In this document: positions 54,884-63,975 of the stretch, piece by piece
Layout: every line of letters begins with the position of its first letter
How positions within the stretch are numbered: the first letter of the stretch is position 1
DNA from: Cryomorphaceae bacterium 1068
GTDB taxonomy: Bacteria > Bacteroidota > Bacteroidia > Flavobacteriales_D > Cryomorphaceae
NCBI GenBank assembly: GCA_027214385.1
Contig: JAPVXR010000011.1
Coordinates: 81,654-145,653 of the forward strand
Length of the DNA: 64,000 nt
Direction: 5' to 3'
Translations under genes and position numbers: made by a program
Notes under the pieces: generated by a model
Database searches by the model: none
What the model saw: only the letters and a program-made list of their open reading frames with translations
What the model was told of the DNA's origin: nothing

Positions 54884-55887
54884 TACTTCTTGTTTTTTCG
54901 GTTAAACTGAAATCCGAGAACCACCTCATGGCTTCCGCTGCTAAGGTCGTTGATCTCGGAAGTAACGTAGTCATAGGCATAGGCCAATCTCATAAAGTCG
55001 GTGAGGTTGGCACCGAGAATGACAGATATGGCATCTTGATTTCGGTAAGAAACCCCAAGTCGGAATCGACGATCCCACTCAGCCATTAAATTGATATCAA
55101 CCGATAAGGGAGCAGGTGGCCTGATTTTGAGCATAAAGCTGGGAGTCAAGTCAATCTTTTCACTTACGGAGATGCGGTAACCCGATGTTACGTAATGGTG
55201 CATATCTAGGCGGGCTTCACTAAGATTCAGCGGCGACTGTTCATTTCCCAGGTTGATTTCGTTTCGTCCGAGTTGGTAAACCGAATACCCCAAGAAAGCT
55301 CTGTCGCTGTAGAGGAAGACTCCCGCATTGATATCGAAGATGTTTGAATTTGATCCATTGGCAATGAAATCATTGTAGGTATTGTCAAAGTCATTTTCCA
55401 AAATGATATTGTTTCGGTCAAAGCTTAACCCATACCAGCCGAGGCTTAATCCCCCTGCAATCCAATAGTCATCTCCAATCGGATGGTGGTAAGAATAGCT
55501 TCCCATCACCGAGCTTCTTTGGAAAACTCCGTATTCATCACGAGCTATAAGTCCACCCACCACATGTTTACCATAGCGAACGGAAGGTTTGCTTTTCAGC
55601 AATCCGGGATGACTGATCGGAATGGAGTAAAGCTTCCCCGGTGCAGCAGGCTGCTTGCCAAGATTTATGGTTCCGCCTACATAGTAGGTTTGAGGTGCCC
55701 CGTCGAAACCTGCCCATTGTTGGCGAAATCCCAGAGCAATATCAATATCGTGAGTCAAGCTCGAAGCTGCAGGGTTTAGTACATAAGGATTGTTCATGTA
55801 CTGACTGAACTGCGGTAGTTGCTGTGCATTTGCCATGCTAAAGGCGAAGAAGGACAGCAGGACGAAAAGTGCGATTCTTGTTCTCAT
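54883..55887 (-). CDS. PorP/SprF-family type IX secretion membrane protein
   Basis: The 334-residue product has a signal peptide (to residue 21, FSMANAQ) and the opening QLPQFSQYMNNPYVLNPAA typical of PorP/SprF. The rest is a beta-barrel. In Flavobacterium SprF is needed to bring the large adhesin SprB to the surface, and such genes commonly sit directly after a large T9SS type B adhesin, as here. It starts 3 bp after the adhesin stop and is followed by the OmpA gene. Confidence 0.9.
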   Translation of the reverse strand: MRTRIALFVLLSFFAFSMANAQQLPQFSQYMNNPYVLNPAASSLTHDIDIALGFRQQWAGFDGAPQTYYVGGTINLGKQPAAPGKLYSIPISHPGLLKSKPSVRYGKHVVGGLIARDEYGVFQRSSVMGSYSYHHPIGDDYWIAGGLSLGWYGLSFDRNNIILENDFDNTYNDFIANGSNSNIFDINAGVFLYSDRAFLGYSVYQLGRNEINLGNEQSPLNLSEARLDMHHYVTSGYRISVSEKIDLTPSFMLKIRPPAPLSVDINLMAEWDRRFRLGVSYRNQDAISVILGANLTDFMRLAYAYDYVTSEINDLSSGSHEVVLGFQFNRKNKK

Positions 55888-55890
55888 GGC

Positions 55891-58800
55891 TTAGCGTATA
55901 ATGTTTACGGTTCCGTTCAAATTCTCTTTCCCTTCTCGATTGTAATCGATGATGTAGTAGTAGGAGCCTGTTGGCAAATCATCGCCTTCAGTGGTTCCAT
56001 CCCAGGGTTCGTTGTAGCCCGTGGATGAGAAGACTTCTACTCCCCAGCGGTTGAAGATTGTTACCGTGACATCAGGGTATTTATGGATTTCAGGGATATT
56101 CCACACATCGTTTACGTTGTCTCCGTCAGGAGTAATGGTATTCGGGATTTTAATAAAAACTTTAATGGTCAATGAGTCGGTTAGGTCACAACCCAATGGT
56201 GTCTCGTAATTCAGAAAGTACACAGTGGTTTCCGTCGGCGATGCTATTGGGTCAAGACAATCAGAGCAGCTCAAACTCTCGGGTGGGCTCCATTGAACTG
56301 TGCCGTCAGGCGGAGAGCCAAAGCCCGACAATTGAGCATTGCTTCCCAAAATGATCGTCTGATCTTCACCGGCATCCACGATCACTCCTGTTTCCACAAA
56401 AATGCCCACAGTATCGGTTAGTACATCGCATCCGTTTTCAGGATCAATTGACCAAACAAACGTATTCAGGCCAACACCAAGGTTGGTTACTTCAGTGACC
56501 GCGCTTTCCGGTGATAGGATATCTCCTGATCCTTCTATTTGGAACCAAAGGCCGGAACCAAAATCAGGGGTGTTTCCTGAAAGAGTAGTGGAGTTTGAGC
56601 CACAAATGTTTCGGTCAATTCCTGCTTCAGGCCGGGTGGCTTGAGCTGCCACTTCTACTTCATAGGAGCAGGTTACGGCATTTCCGTTTACATCGGTTAT
56701 TTCAAAGCTGATGTCTGTTATTCCAATCGGAAAGACTGTTCCGCTCTCGGGACCTTCCGTTTGAATGATAGAAGCGATTCCACAACTGTCGAGTGCCGTA
56801 GGAATTGGTAAAATCACATTCAAATCGCACGAAAGGAAGGAATCAGGACAGTCAACGGTAGGTGGAGTGACATCTTGAACGGTAATGTTAAATGAGCAGA
56901 GGGTGGAATTTCCTGCTTCGTCTTCTGCCACGAACTCTACAATATAGTTACCTGGAGTCAGAACATCTCCCGAAAGTGGACCACTAATTTGATTGAGGGC
57001 TGTCACTGCGCAATTGTCTGTAGCCGTGGGTGTTTCAAACTCAATAATCGTATCGCAGACATTTGATTCAAGCTCAATGACAATGTCTTCAGGACAGTCA
57101 GCAAAAACAGGGCTTTCAGTATCAGAAACGACTACATCATAGGTGCATTCCGAGGTATTTCCTGCTGCATCGGTCGCCTCAAAACTGAATGAGGTAATAC
57201 CAATGGCTAACTCTGTACCGCTCGCAGGTCCGTTGGTCTGAATTACCGTCACATCGCCTGGGCAATTGTCGCTAGCTTCGGGCAAGTCAAACGTATAGAC
57301 CGCTCCGCAAATTCCCGGATCGTTGGGAAGTTGTATTTCGCCCGGGCAATCGAAATCAGGCCCTTGAGCATCGACTACTTCCACATCAAATGAGCAGGTA
57401 GCAGTGTTTCCTTGCTCATCTTCTGCTTCGTACGTCACTGTTGTAAATCCAAGTGGGAAGCTTTCGCCTGATGCCAATCCCGAGATTAAGGTAACGGTTA
57501 CATCACCGCAATCATCAGAGGCAATTGGTGGATCGTAAGTAACAATGGCTGCGCAGGCATCAGGGTCATTCTCGACTTGAATATCTTCCGGACAAGTAAT
57601 GACAGGTGGCTCTTCTTCCGTAACGGTAACGGTAAAGCTACAGGTAGAGGGATTACCCGCATCATCAATGGCTTCAAAAGTCACCGTGGTAACGCCAACT
57701 GGAAATTCACTTCCTGAAAGAGGGCCTTCTATTTGGGCTATTGAAGCTATACCACAATTGTCGGTGGCAGTAGCATCGGCAAAGTTTACAATGGTGCTGC
57801 ACGCTATCCCCGCATCTATTTCTATATCGTCAGGACAGTCTATAACAGGTGCTTCGTTGTCTTCTACTATGATATCAAAGCTGCAAGTCTCTACATTTCC
57901 TGAAGGATCAGTTGCCTCGAAAGTGATACTTGTAGAACCAATTGGGAAAACACTTCCCGAAAAGGGGCCTGCGGTTTGTATAGCCGTAATCGCACCGTCA
58001 CAGTTGTCGATCACCATTGGAGTATCAAAAACTACCGTGGCTTCGCAAATTCCCGGTTCGGAGGATACGGTCAAGTCTGCAGGACAATCAAATACGGGAA
58101 GTTCCGTGTCGTTTACCGTTATGGTAAATGAGCAGGTAGTGGTGTTTCCGCTTAAATCGGTGACGGTGTATTCCTCGATAGTCACGCCGACGGGAAATTC
58201 AGCTCCTGAACCTAATCCTGCGGTGAGAACTGTTGTAGCTCCGCCACAATCATCGGTTCCTATGGGTGCTGTGTAGGATACAACGGCACCGCAAATTCCC
58301 GGGTCATTATTTACTTCAATATCCGCAGGACAAGTTATTTCGGGTGCTACTCCTTCCAACACCGTAACAGTAAAAGAGCAAGTAGCGCTCAATCCATTGG
58401 CGTCAACTGCTTCGAATGTTACAGTGTTTGATCCCACGGGGAAATCTGACCCTGAAGGAAGACCATCAGTTTGAGTGATACCGGCAATGGCACAATTGTC
58501 GGTTGCCGTGGCATCGAGAAAATTCACGACTCCGCTGCAATCACCGTCAGGAATATTAAGTGTGATATCAGCAGGACAAGTAATGTCAGGGGCTTCATCA
58601 TCGGTTACGGTCACCGTAAAGCTGCATTGGGCCGTATTACCCGAAACATCAACCACCTCGTAATTGACAGTGGTAACTCCTACGGGAAAAAGATCGCCGG
58701 AAGGCAACCCCGAGAGCAGATTCACTTCAGCAACTCCGCAATTGTCATCAACGACAGGTGCATCATATGTTACAACTGCGCCGCAGAGCGAAGGGTCGTT

Positions 58801-60885
58801 CCCAGTAGATATATCCTCGGGACAAGTGATGGTCGGGTCAGTATCATCTATCACCACTATGTTGAATGTGCAGATTTCCGTATTGCCAAATTCATCTTCA
58901 GCAGTAAACTCAATCTCAGTACTTCCCGCGGGGAAAACAGATCCACTGACGGGTCCGCCTGTTTGGGTAACGGTTACGTCCGAACAAGGATCTTCGGCCG
59001 TAGGCGGATCGAAAGTAACGGTAGCTTCACAAGCTCCCGGATCGGCATTCACCTCGATGTCATCGGGACAGTCAAATGTTGGTACGCTGGTTTCAGTAAT
59101 GTCGATCGTGAAACTACAAGTTGAGTTGTTTCCCGCGTCGTCTTGGGCACCTATGGTAACGGTATAAAAGCCAGCGGTGAGTGTCGCTCCCGGAGCGGGG
59201 CCATTCACCAAGCCGATGATAACGTCTGTGCAGTTATCAGTCGCCGTTGGGAGAGGGTAGTCCACTATCGTATCGCAGGCGCCTGAAAGAATGGTGATCT
59301 CTATGTCATCAGGACATGTAATCACCGGATCTTCATCGTCGGTTATGATTACGTCAAAAGTGCAGATAGATTGAACTCCCGAGGCATCTTCTGCAGTGAA
59401 TTCAATGGTGGTAGACCCGACGGGGAATGTTGAGCCCGAGGCAGGTCCGCCCGTTTGGGTGATGGTTCCTCCGGGGCAGTTGTCGATGAACGTGGGTATG
59501 CCGAAAGTGGCCGTTGCTTCACAAAGCCCAAGATCGGCGCTGAGTTCGATATTTGGAGGACAGTCGATAACGGGAGCCTCCGTATCATTTACGGTTACCG
59601 TAAAGCTGCACTGTGCGGTATTTCCGCTCAGGTCAACGACCTCGTAAGTTTCAGTAGTGGTTCCTACCGGGAAGAAAGCTCCTGATCCCAAGCCGGCAAT
59701 TTGGGTAGTTGTAGGATCGGGGCAATTGTCGGTTCCTTCGGGGGGAGTGTAGTTTACAATTGCTCCACAGTCTCCGGGGTCATTTGCTACTGTGATGTCG
59801 ATTGGGCAAGTAATCTCAGGAGCTGTATTCTCCGTAAGGGTCACCGTGAAAGAACAAACGGCTGTATTTCCCGAAGCGTCTGTAGCAGTAAATTCAATCT
59901 CAGTGCTTCCTACAGGGAACGTGCTTCCCGAAACAGGGCCATCCGTTTGGACGATTGTAGCTCCGGGGCAATTGTCGGTAACATTTGGGGTGGAAAAATT
60001 CACCACATCCTCGCAAGTTCCCACAGGAACGACTTGTGAGATGTCGGCCGGGCAATTGGTTATCACCGGGGCAGCTCCGTCGTTTACGGTAATCTGAAAA
60101 CTGCAGGTTGCCGTATTTCCGTCTGCATCCGTTACTTCATACGTTTCTGTGGTGGTGCCGAATGGAAAAACGCTTCCCGATCCAAGTCCTCCGATTTGAG
60201 TGGTAAATGCAGGTCCACAATCATCCGATCCTACAGGTGCTACATAGTTGATAATCGTGTCACAAGAATTGAAGACATCAACGATGATATCATCAGGACA
60301 AGTTATTTCGGGTGGAGTGATGTCATTGACGACTACTACGATTCGACAAAAACCATCGTTGCCTGCAGCATCGGTAGTTTGAAAATCCAGAAAGCTTTCA
60401 CCTGTCGGGAAAACGGAACCGGATGGGAGCCCGCCGATTTGATTGACCACTACGGGTCCGCAGTTATCTGATGCCGTAGGAATGGGGTAGGTTACCACCT
60501 GGGTACATTCACCGTCATTGGCATCCACTATGATGTCGGGCGGACAATCAATTACGGGATCTTCAGCGTCTTCTACCATCACCTCAAATGTGCAGACATC
60601 GCTATCGCCTTCGTCATTTGTCACAGTGTATTCCACGATAGTGGTCCCAACGGGAAAAGCAGAGCCGGATGTCAAACCTCCCGTAAGTGCGGTGGTGATG
60701 TTGGTGCCCGATCCCGTTCCCACCGGGGCGGTATAAACCACCACAGCTTCGCATAGCCCGAGGTCATTATTAACCTCAACATTAGCAGGACAGGTAATGG
60801 ATACTTGGGCTGAGCTCTCCTTACTCAAAAAGAAAAATAGGAGAAGTAGAAAAGATAGAGCTGATACTCGGAAAGGTGTTTTCAT
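55891..60885 (-). CDS. HYR-repeat adhesin with T9SS type B sorting domain
   Basis: The 1664-residue product has a signal peptide (MKTPFRVSALSFLLLLFFFL, cleaved near SSAQ). It is built of 17 tandem HYR-type repeats of about 83 residues, each opening with a CPxDI-like strand (ITCPADIEVNND) and closing with CSFTVTV-type strands. Two more Ig-like units follow, then a type B sorting domain over the last ~85 residues (IPNTITPDGDNVNDVW, FNRWGVEVF, LPTGSYYYIIDY). It would be exported by the type IX system and may act in adhesion or gliding. The ATG at 60885 is preferred over a TTG at 60906. PorP/SprF and OmpA genes follow in the same operon. Confidence 0.9.
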   Translation of the reverse strand: MKTPFRVSALSFLLLLFFFLSKESSAQVSITCPANVEVNNDLGLCEAVVVYTAPVGTGSGTNITTALTGGLTSGSAFPVGTTIVEYTVTNDEGDSDVCTFEVMVEDAEDPVIDCPPDIIVDANDGECTQVVTYPIPTASDNCGPVVVNQIGGLPSGSVFPTGESFLDFQTTDAAGNDGFCRIVVVVNDITPPEITCPDDIIVDVFNSCDTIINYVAPVGSDDCGPAFTTQIGGLGSGSVFPFGTTTETYEVTDADGNTATCSFQITVNDGAAPVITNCPADISQVVPVGTCEDVVNFSTPNVTDNCPGATIVQTDGPVSGSTFPVGSTEIEFTATDASGNTAVCSFTVTLTENTAPEITCPIDITVANDPGDCGAIVNYTPPEGTDNCPDPTTTQIAGLGSGAFFPVGTTTETYEVVDLSGNTAQCSFTVTVNDTEAPVIDCPPNIELSADLGLCEATATFGIPTFIDNCPGGTITQTGGPASGSTFPVGSTTIEFTAEDASGVQSICTFDVIITDDEDPVITCPDDIEITILSGACDTIVDYPLPTATDNCTDVIIGLVNGPAPGATLTAGFYTVTIGAQDDAGNNSTCSFTIDITETSVPTFDCPDDIEVNADPGACEATVTFDPPTAEDPCSDVTVTQTGGPVSGSVFPAGSTEIEFTAEDEFGNTEICTFNIVVIDDTDPTITCPEDISTGNDPSLCGAVVTYDAPVVDDNCGVAEVNLLSGLPSGDLFPVGVTTVNYEVVDVSGNTAQCSFTVTVTDDEAPDITCPADITLNIPDGDCSGVVNFLDATATDNCAIAGITQTDGLPSGSDFPVGSNTVTFEAVDANGLSATCSFTVTVLEGVAPEITCPADIEVNNDPGICGAVVSYTAPIGTDDCGGATTVLTAGLGSGAEFPVGVTIEEYTVTDLSGNTTTCSFTITVNDTELPVFDCPADLTVSSEPGICEATVVFDTPMVIDNCDGAITAIQTAGPFSGSVFPIGSTSITFEATDPSGNVETCSFDIIVEDNEAPVIDCPDDIEIDAGIACSTIVNFADATATDNCGIASIAQIEGPLSGSEFPVGVTTVTFEAIDDAGNPSTCSFTVTVTEEEPPVITCPEDIQVENDPDACAAIVTYDPPIASDDCGDVTVTLISGLASGESFPLGFTTVTYEAEDEQGNTATCSFDVEVVDAQGPDFDCPGEIQLPNDPGICGAVYTFDLPEASDNCPGDVTVIQTNGPASGTELAIGITSFSFEATDAAGNTSECTYDVVVSDTESPVFADCPEDIVIELESNVCDTIIEFETPTATDNCAVTALNQISGPLSGDVLTPGNYIVEFVAEDEAGNSTLCSFNITVQDVTPPTVDCPDSFLSCDLNVILPIPTALDSCGIASIIQTEGPESGTVFPIGITDISFEITDVNGNAVTCSYEVEVAAQATRPEAGIDRNICGSNSTTLSGNTPDFGSGLWFQIEGSGDILSPESAVTEVTNLGVGLNTFVWSIDPENGCDVLTDTVGIFVETGVIVDAGEDQTIILGSNAQLSGFGSPPDGTVQWSPPESLSCSDCLDPIASPTETTVYFLNYETPLGCDLTDSLTIKVFIKIPNTITPDGDNVNDVWNIPEIHKYPDVTVTIFNRWGVEVFSSTGYNEPWDGTTEGDDLPTGSYYYIIDYNREGKENLNGTVNIIR

Positions 60886-60986
60886 AATCAGGCAAAGTCT
60901 AATCAAATTTAGAAGAATGAATAGGAGCCTGAAGAGTTCTTTTATCTTTTTATAACAGCAAGAATGTTAATGAATCCGTTCTTGAT

Positions 60987-61880
60987 TTATCCTGCATTCA
61001 ACGAGTCATCGCTGTTCAACTTTGACCCGCAATTATTGCAATAGTTAGCATTTAACGGATGGTCCTCACTTCCGCAATTTCTGCAGATGAGGTCGTTGTT
61101 GTGTCGTTTAACGGAAGTATCCACCTCTTTGTAAATTTCTGCTCCTACAATTCCCGTAGGAATGGCAATAATGGCGTAACCCAGAAGCATAACAATCGAG
61201 GCGATGAATTGTCCCAGGACTGTTTGTGGTGTGATGTCTCCAAAACCAACGGTAGTGAGCGTAACTATGGCCCAGTAGATGCTAAGCGGAATACTGACGA
61301 ATCCTGCTTCGGGTCCTTCTATGAGGTACATTATACTCCCTAAGATGAACACCAGAATGACCAGAGCCAGAAAGAAAACGGTGATTTTATGACGGCTGGA
61401 GGCAAGGGCCTTGCCGAGTATTTGAGCCTCAGCTACAAACCTTACCAGTTTGAGAATTCTGAAAATTCGGAGGAGTCTTAACGCCCTCAGGATGGCGAAG
61501 CTTTGCGAGCCAACGAAGAATATGCTGAGGTAAGTCGGCAAAATTGAGAGCAAATCGATAATTCCCAAAAAGGAGAAGATGTAGATCCTTGGCTTTTTAA
61601 TGACCCAAATTCGCGCCAAGTATTCCAATGTGAAAAACACCGTGACCACCCATTCGATTATTCTGAGCTCAGTGTGAAATTTTTCATCTACAAAACTGAC
61701 TGTTTCCAGCATTACAGCGGCCACGCTGACGAGAATCAATACCAAAAGGATCAGATCGAATGCCTTCCCCATGGGGGTTCCGGTGCCGAAAATAATGATG
61801 AAGAGTTTCCGCTTCAGGGAACCTTCTGCAAAGTCATTTTCGCTTGCCTCGTCGTGAGGATTGATTTCTTTTCCCGACAT
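60987..61880 (-). CDS. Voltage-gated-type potassium channel with zinc-ribbon tail
   Basis: The 297-residue protein has six membrane segments, a voltage-sensor S4 rich in Arg (FAILRALRLLRIFRILKLVRF) and a pore with the filter TLTTVGFGDI. TVGFGD is the potassium selectivity signature. The C-terminus ends in a four-Cys zinc ribbon (CRNCGSED...CNNCGSK). A TTG at 61892 could add four residues; the ATG at 61880 is the better start. It lies between the adhesin operon and the AlkB-like gene, without evident functional link. Confidence 0.85.
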   Translation of the reverse strand: MSGKEINPHDEASENDFAEGSLKRKLFIIIFGTGTPMGKAFDLILLVLILVSVAAVMLETVSFVDEKFHTELRIIEWVVTVFFTLEYLARIWVIKKPRIYIFSFLGIIDLLSILPTYLSIFFVGSQSFAILRALRLLRIFRILKLVRFVAEAQILGKALASSRHKITVFFLALVILVFILGSIMYLIEGPEAGFVSIPLSIYWAIVTLTTVGFGDITPQTVLGQFIASIVMLLGYAIIAIPTGIVGAEIYKEVDTSVKRHNNDLICRNCGSEDHPLNANYCNNCGSKLNSDDSLNAG

Positions 61881-61913
61881 ATTGGCCCCCAATTTAAGCT
61901 TTCACAATCAATC

Positions 61914-62975
61914 TCAAACCGCAGCCGTTTTTACCCGATCTGAATTTGAACGATCAATTTTAGGGTTCATCACGGAAAACCAAAGTGGTGGTATGGCGCT
62001 GAGCAGCATCATGCCGGGATAGCCCGTCGGCATTTGAGGGCTGTGGTCGTGGTGCTCTAGGATCTGATATTTCTTGGCGGGCTTGTAATGGTGGTCGCTG
62101 TGACGGGATAGCTCGAATAGCATGACCCTGCCTACGATATGATTGGAATTCCATGAGTGAATGGGTTCGACGCGTTCGTAGCGGTTTTCACTCACCTTTT
62201 TGCGTGCCAAGCCATAATGCTCGATGTAATTTACCGTTTCGAGCATCAGAAAACCGACAATTGCGGCACCCGTGTAGAGTAGCATCGCATACCAACCGAA
62301 AATCAGACCAATGGCAAGCCAAAACAAGATTTGAATAAGCTGAAAGCGAATCATTTCATTTTTTAAACTCCACACAGATTTCTTGGCTCGTTGGAGCCGC
62401 TGCTTTTCCAAGGTCCAGGCGGAAATATAACCGTAGACTACGGAGCGAATCCAAAAGTGGTAAAGTGTTTCATTAAGTCTGGATGAGGCCGGGTCCTCAT
62501 ATGTACTCACGTTTTTATGATGGCCTCGGTTGTGCTCAATGAAAAAATGCATATAGGCTGATGGGAGCAGCAAAGCCTTGGCCATAAACTGCTCATGAGC
62601 CGTTTGGCGGTGACCAAGCTCATGGGCTACATTGATGCCCATACCGCCTAGAATTACCCCCAGCGAAAAGGTGAGGCCCACCAACTCTTTGGTGCCAAAA
62701 GAGTACGTAGTTATGGCGACTAAATAGAGCAGTAATGTTGCATAAATAACGGGTGCGACGGAATACAAAAGCAGATCGTAGGCTTTGTCATCCAGACGCA
62801 TTTCTTTCTCTGCCGCGTTCAAATTCTGAGCATTGGGTTGGAAAAGGATTTCCAAGAAAGGGATAAAACCAAAGGCAAATAGTACGGGGCCAAAAGTCCA
62901 CCAAGATCCCAGGTATACGCCCAGTGCAAATAGAGCGGGCAGGATAAAGACCATGGTATATTTTAATACTCTCAT
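61914..62975 (-). CDS. AlkB-type membrane alkane/fatty-acid monooxygenase
   Basis: The 353-residue membrane protein has the three His clusters of diiron alkane hydroxylases: HELGH (H118-H122), EHNRGHH (H148, H152, H153) and SRHSDHH near the C-terminus, with NYIEHYGL between, typical of AlkB. It would use O2 and a rubredoxin donor to hydroxylate hydrocarbon or fatty-acyl chains; no rubredoxin gene is in the window. The ATG at 62975 is chosen over an upstream frame to 63074 that lacks family character; a near -7 element (62995-63002, minus) lies between. Confidence 0.85.
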   Translation of the reverse strand: MRVLKYTMVFILPALFALGVYLGSWWTFGPVLFAFGFIPFLEILFQPNAQNLNAAEKEMRLDDKAYDLLLYSVAPVIYATLLLYLVAITTYSFGTKELVGLTFSLGVILGGMGINVAHELGHRQTAHEQFMAKALLLPSAYMHFFIEHNRGHHKNVSTYEDPASSRLNETLYHFWIRSVVYGYISAWTLEKQRLQRAKKSVWSLKNEMIRFQLIQILFWLAIGLIFGWYAMLLYTGAAIVGFLMLETVNYIEHYGLARKKVSENRYERVEPIHSWNSNHIVGRVMLFELSRHSDHHYKPAKKYQILEHHDHSPQMPTGYPGMMLLSAIPPLWFSVMNPKIDRSNSDRVKTAAV

Positions 62976-63199
62976 CTCAATGAAGTTCTTTGAGCTAAAA
63001 TAAGAAATCTCGCCCTTGCATGCAGAACAAAAGGAGGGTAGTTCTACCGGTCTTGCTGTTTGCGCTGATCTCAAGCGAAATTATTTGAGACTTTGCTCGA
63101 ATGTCTAATGAGCTGAAAATAAAGTGTTTTTGACACTTTCTAAATCTTTCATCAAAAAAAATAGAGCTAGCCCAAAACCTTTTTTATTTCTCAAGGTTG

Positions 63200-63290
63200 T
63201 ATTGACCAGCATGATAGTGCTGGTTGATAGGTTAGTTTAATAGTAGAGTAGTAGAAGAAAGCGGTCTGGAGAGACCGCTTTCTTGTTTTA
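63200..63290 (+). ncRNA. Small-RNA-like element, copy 1, with terminator hairpin
   Basis: The 91-bp unit has an early hairpin (CCAGCA/TGCTGG around TGATAG, 63207-63224) and a 3' terminator: a 10-bp stem AAAGCGGTCT/AGACCGCTTT around GGAG (63258-63281), followed by TCTTGTTTT. It contains a 9-codon open frame (63211-63240, reading MIVLVDRLV). Compared with copy 2, a terminator stem pair changes G-C to A-T on both sides, which supports an RNA structure. No family is recognised. Confidence 0.55.
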
Positions 63291-63430
63291 GGGAGTTCAT
63301 TTATGCTTTGACAGCTTTCAAGTATATAGAGCATACGATGTTTTAGGTGTAGATTTCAACACTTTAAAAGGCAAATGGCACATCAAGCGAAAAAAAACGA
63401 CCATCTCAAAACCTTTTTGAACCAATGTGG

Positions 63431-63521
63431 TATTGACCAGCATGATAGTGCTGATTGATAGGTTAGTTTAATAGTAGAGTAGTAGAAGAAAGCGATCCGG
63501 AGAGGTCGCTTTCTTGTTTTA
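63431..63521 (+). ncRNA. Small-RNA-like element, copy 2
   Basis: This copy lies 231 bp after copy 1 with the same 91-bp length and only a handful of differences. Its terminator stem reads AAAGCGATCC/AGGTCGCTTT; relative to copy 1 it has one full compensatory pair change and one wobble-compatible change. The short open frame is kept (63442-63471, reading MIVLIDRLV, a V-to-I change). Upstream DNA (63353-63430) is also similar to that of copy 1, so the whole ~165-bp unit is duplicated. Confidence 0.55.
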
Positions 63522-63533
63522 AGGTGTTTGTGT

Positions 63534-63570
63534 TTCGTATTTCGTAAAGCGTATTTCGTAGATCGTATCG
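63534..63570. repeat. Short degenerate direct repeats
   Basis: Variants of GTATTTCGTA occur three times in close order. Such low-complexity repeats are common between genes in Bacteroidota and explain the short open frame on the minus strand here. Confidence 0.5.
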
Positions 63571-63690
63571 AGTAGCGGGATGAGGCCTTCGATCATGTTT
63601 TGATTTCTCAATACTTCTTCAAACGGTTCTCGATTACCTCCTTTAAGTCGGTGAGATCGCTCTGATGTCGCTAAGTTCACTTTTCTTTCA

Positions 63691-63797
63691 TTCTTCAGGA
63701 AAACCACTCGAACTGACAGAGTGCCGTATTGTTAAATTCAAGTAAGTCTTTCAGTTCGAGTGTTTCACGACGGAGGAGTGAAAAGTATCGAGAACAA
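63691..63797. repeat. Palindromic intergenic repeat, copy 1
   Basis: A perfect 12-bp inverted repeat, CACTCGAACTGA at 63705-63716 and TCAGTTCGAGTG at 63751-63762, encloses 34 bp. Flanks CAGGAAAACCA on the left and TATCGAGAACA on the right recur in copy 2. Confidence 0.6.
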
Positions 63798-63871
63798 ATG
63801 GTAGTTCAGTTTTGCTCCAAATGGTTCTCGACTCTCAGGAGGCTTACACACGATTATTTTCCTTTATCCTT

Positions 63872-63975
63872 TCAGGAAAACCATTCAAACTGACAAAGTA
63901 TTGTATTGTTAGATTCGAGAATTGTTGTCAGTTCGAGTGGCACGCTGACGAAGGAAGCGAGTTGTATCGAGAACA
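63872..63975. repeat. Palindromic intergenic repeat, copy 2
   Basis: The inverted repeat is CCATTCAAACTGAC at 63881-63894 and GTCAGTTCGAGTGG at 63927-63940, with two mismatches in 14. The left flank CAGGAAAACCA and right flank TATCGAGAACA match copy 1; a GGTTCTCGA motif precedes both copies. Confidence 0.6.

Noticed and set aside
58471..59167. Long open frames on the strand opposite the HYR adhesin
   Set aside because: They are antisense shadows of a long repeat-rich gene; their products are Ser/Thr/Val-rich with no family character, and the minus-strand frame has a signal peptide, 17 regular repeats and a sorting domain.
55891..60885. Regular repeats that might suggest a CRISPR array or recent DNA amplification
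   Set aside because: The period is about 250 bp, in frame, coding for HYR domains, and the repeats have diverged at DNA level.
63519..63707. 62-codon open frame on the minus strand
   Set aside because: It is the translation of short degenerate repeats and part of the palindromic repeat region.
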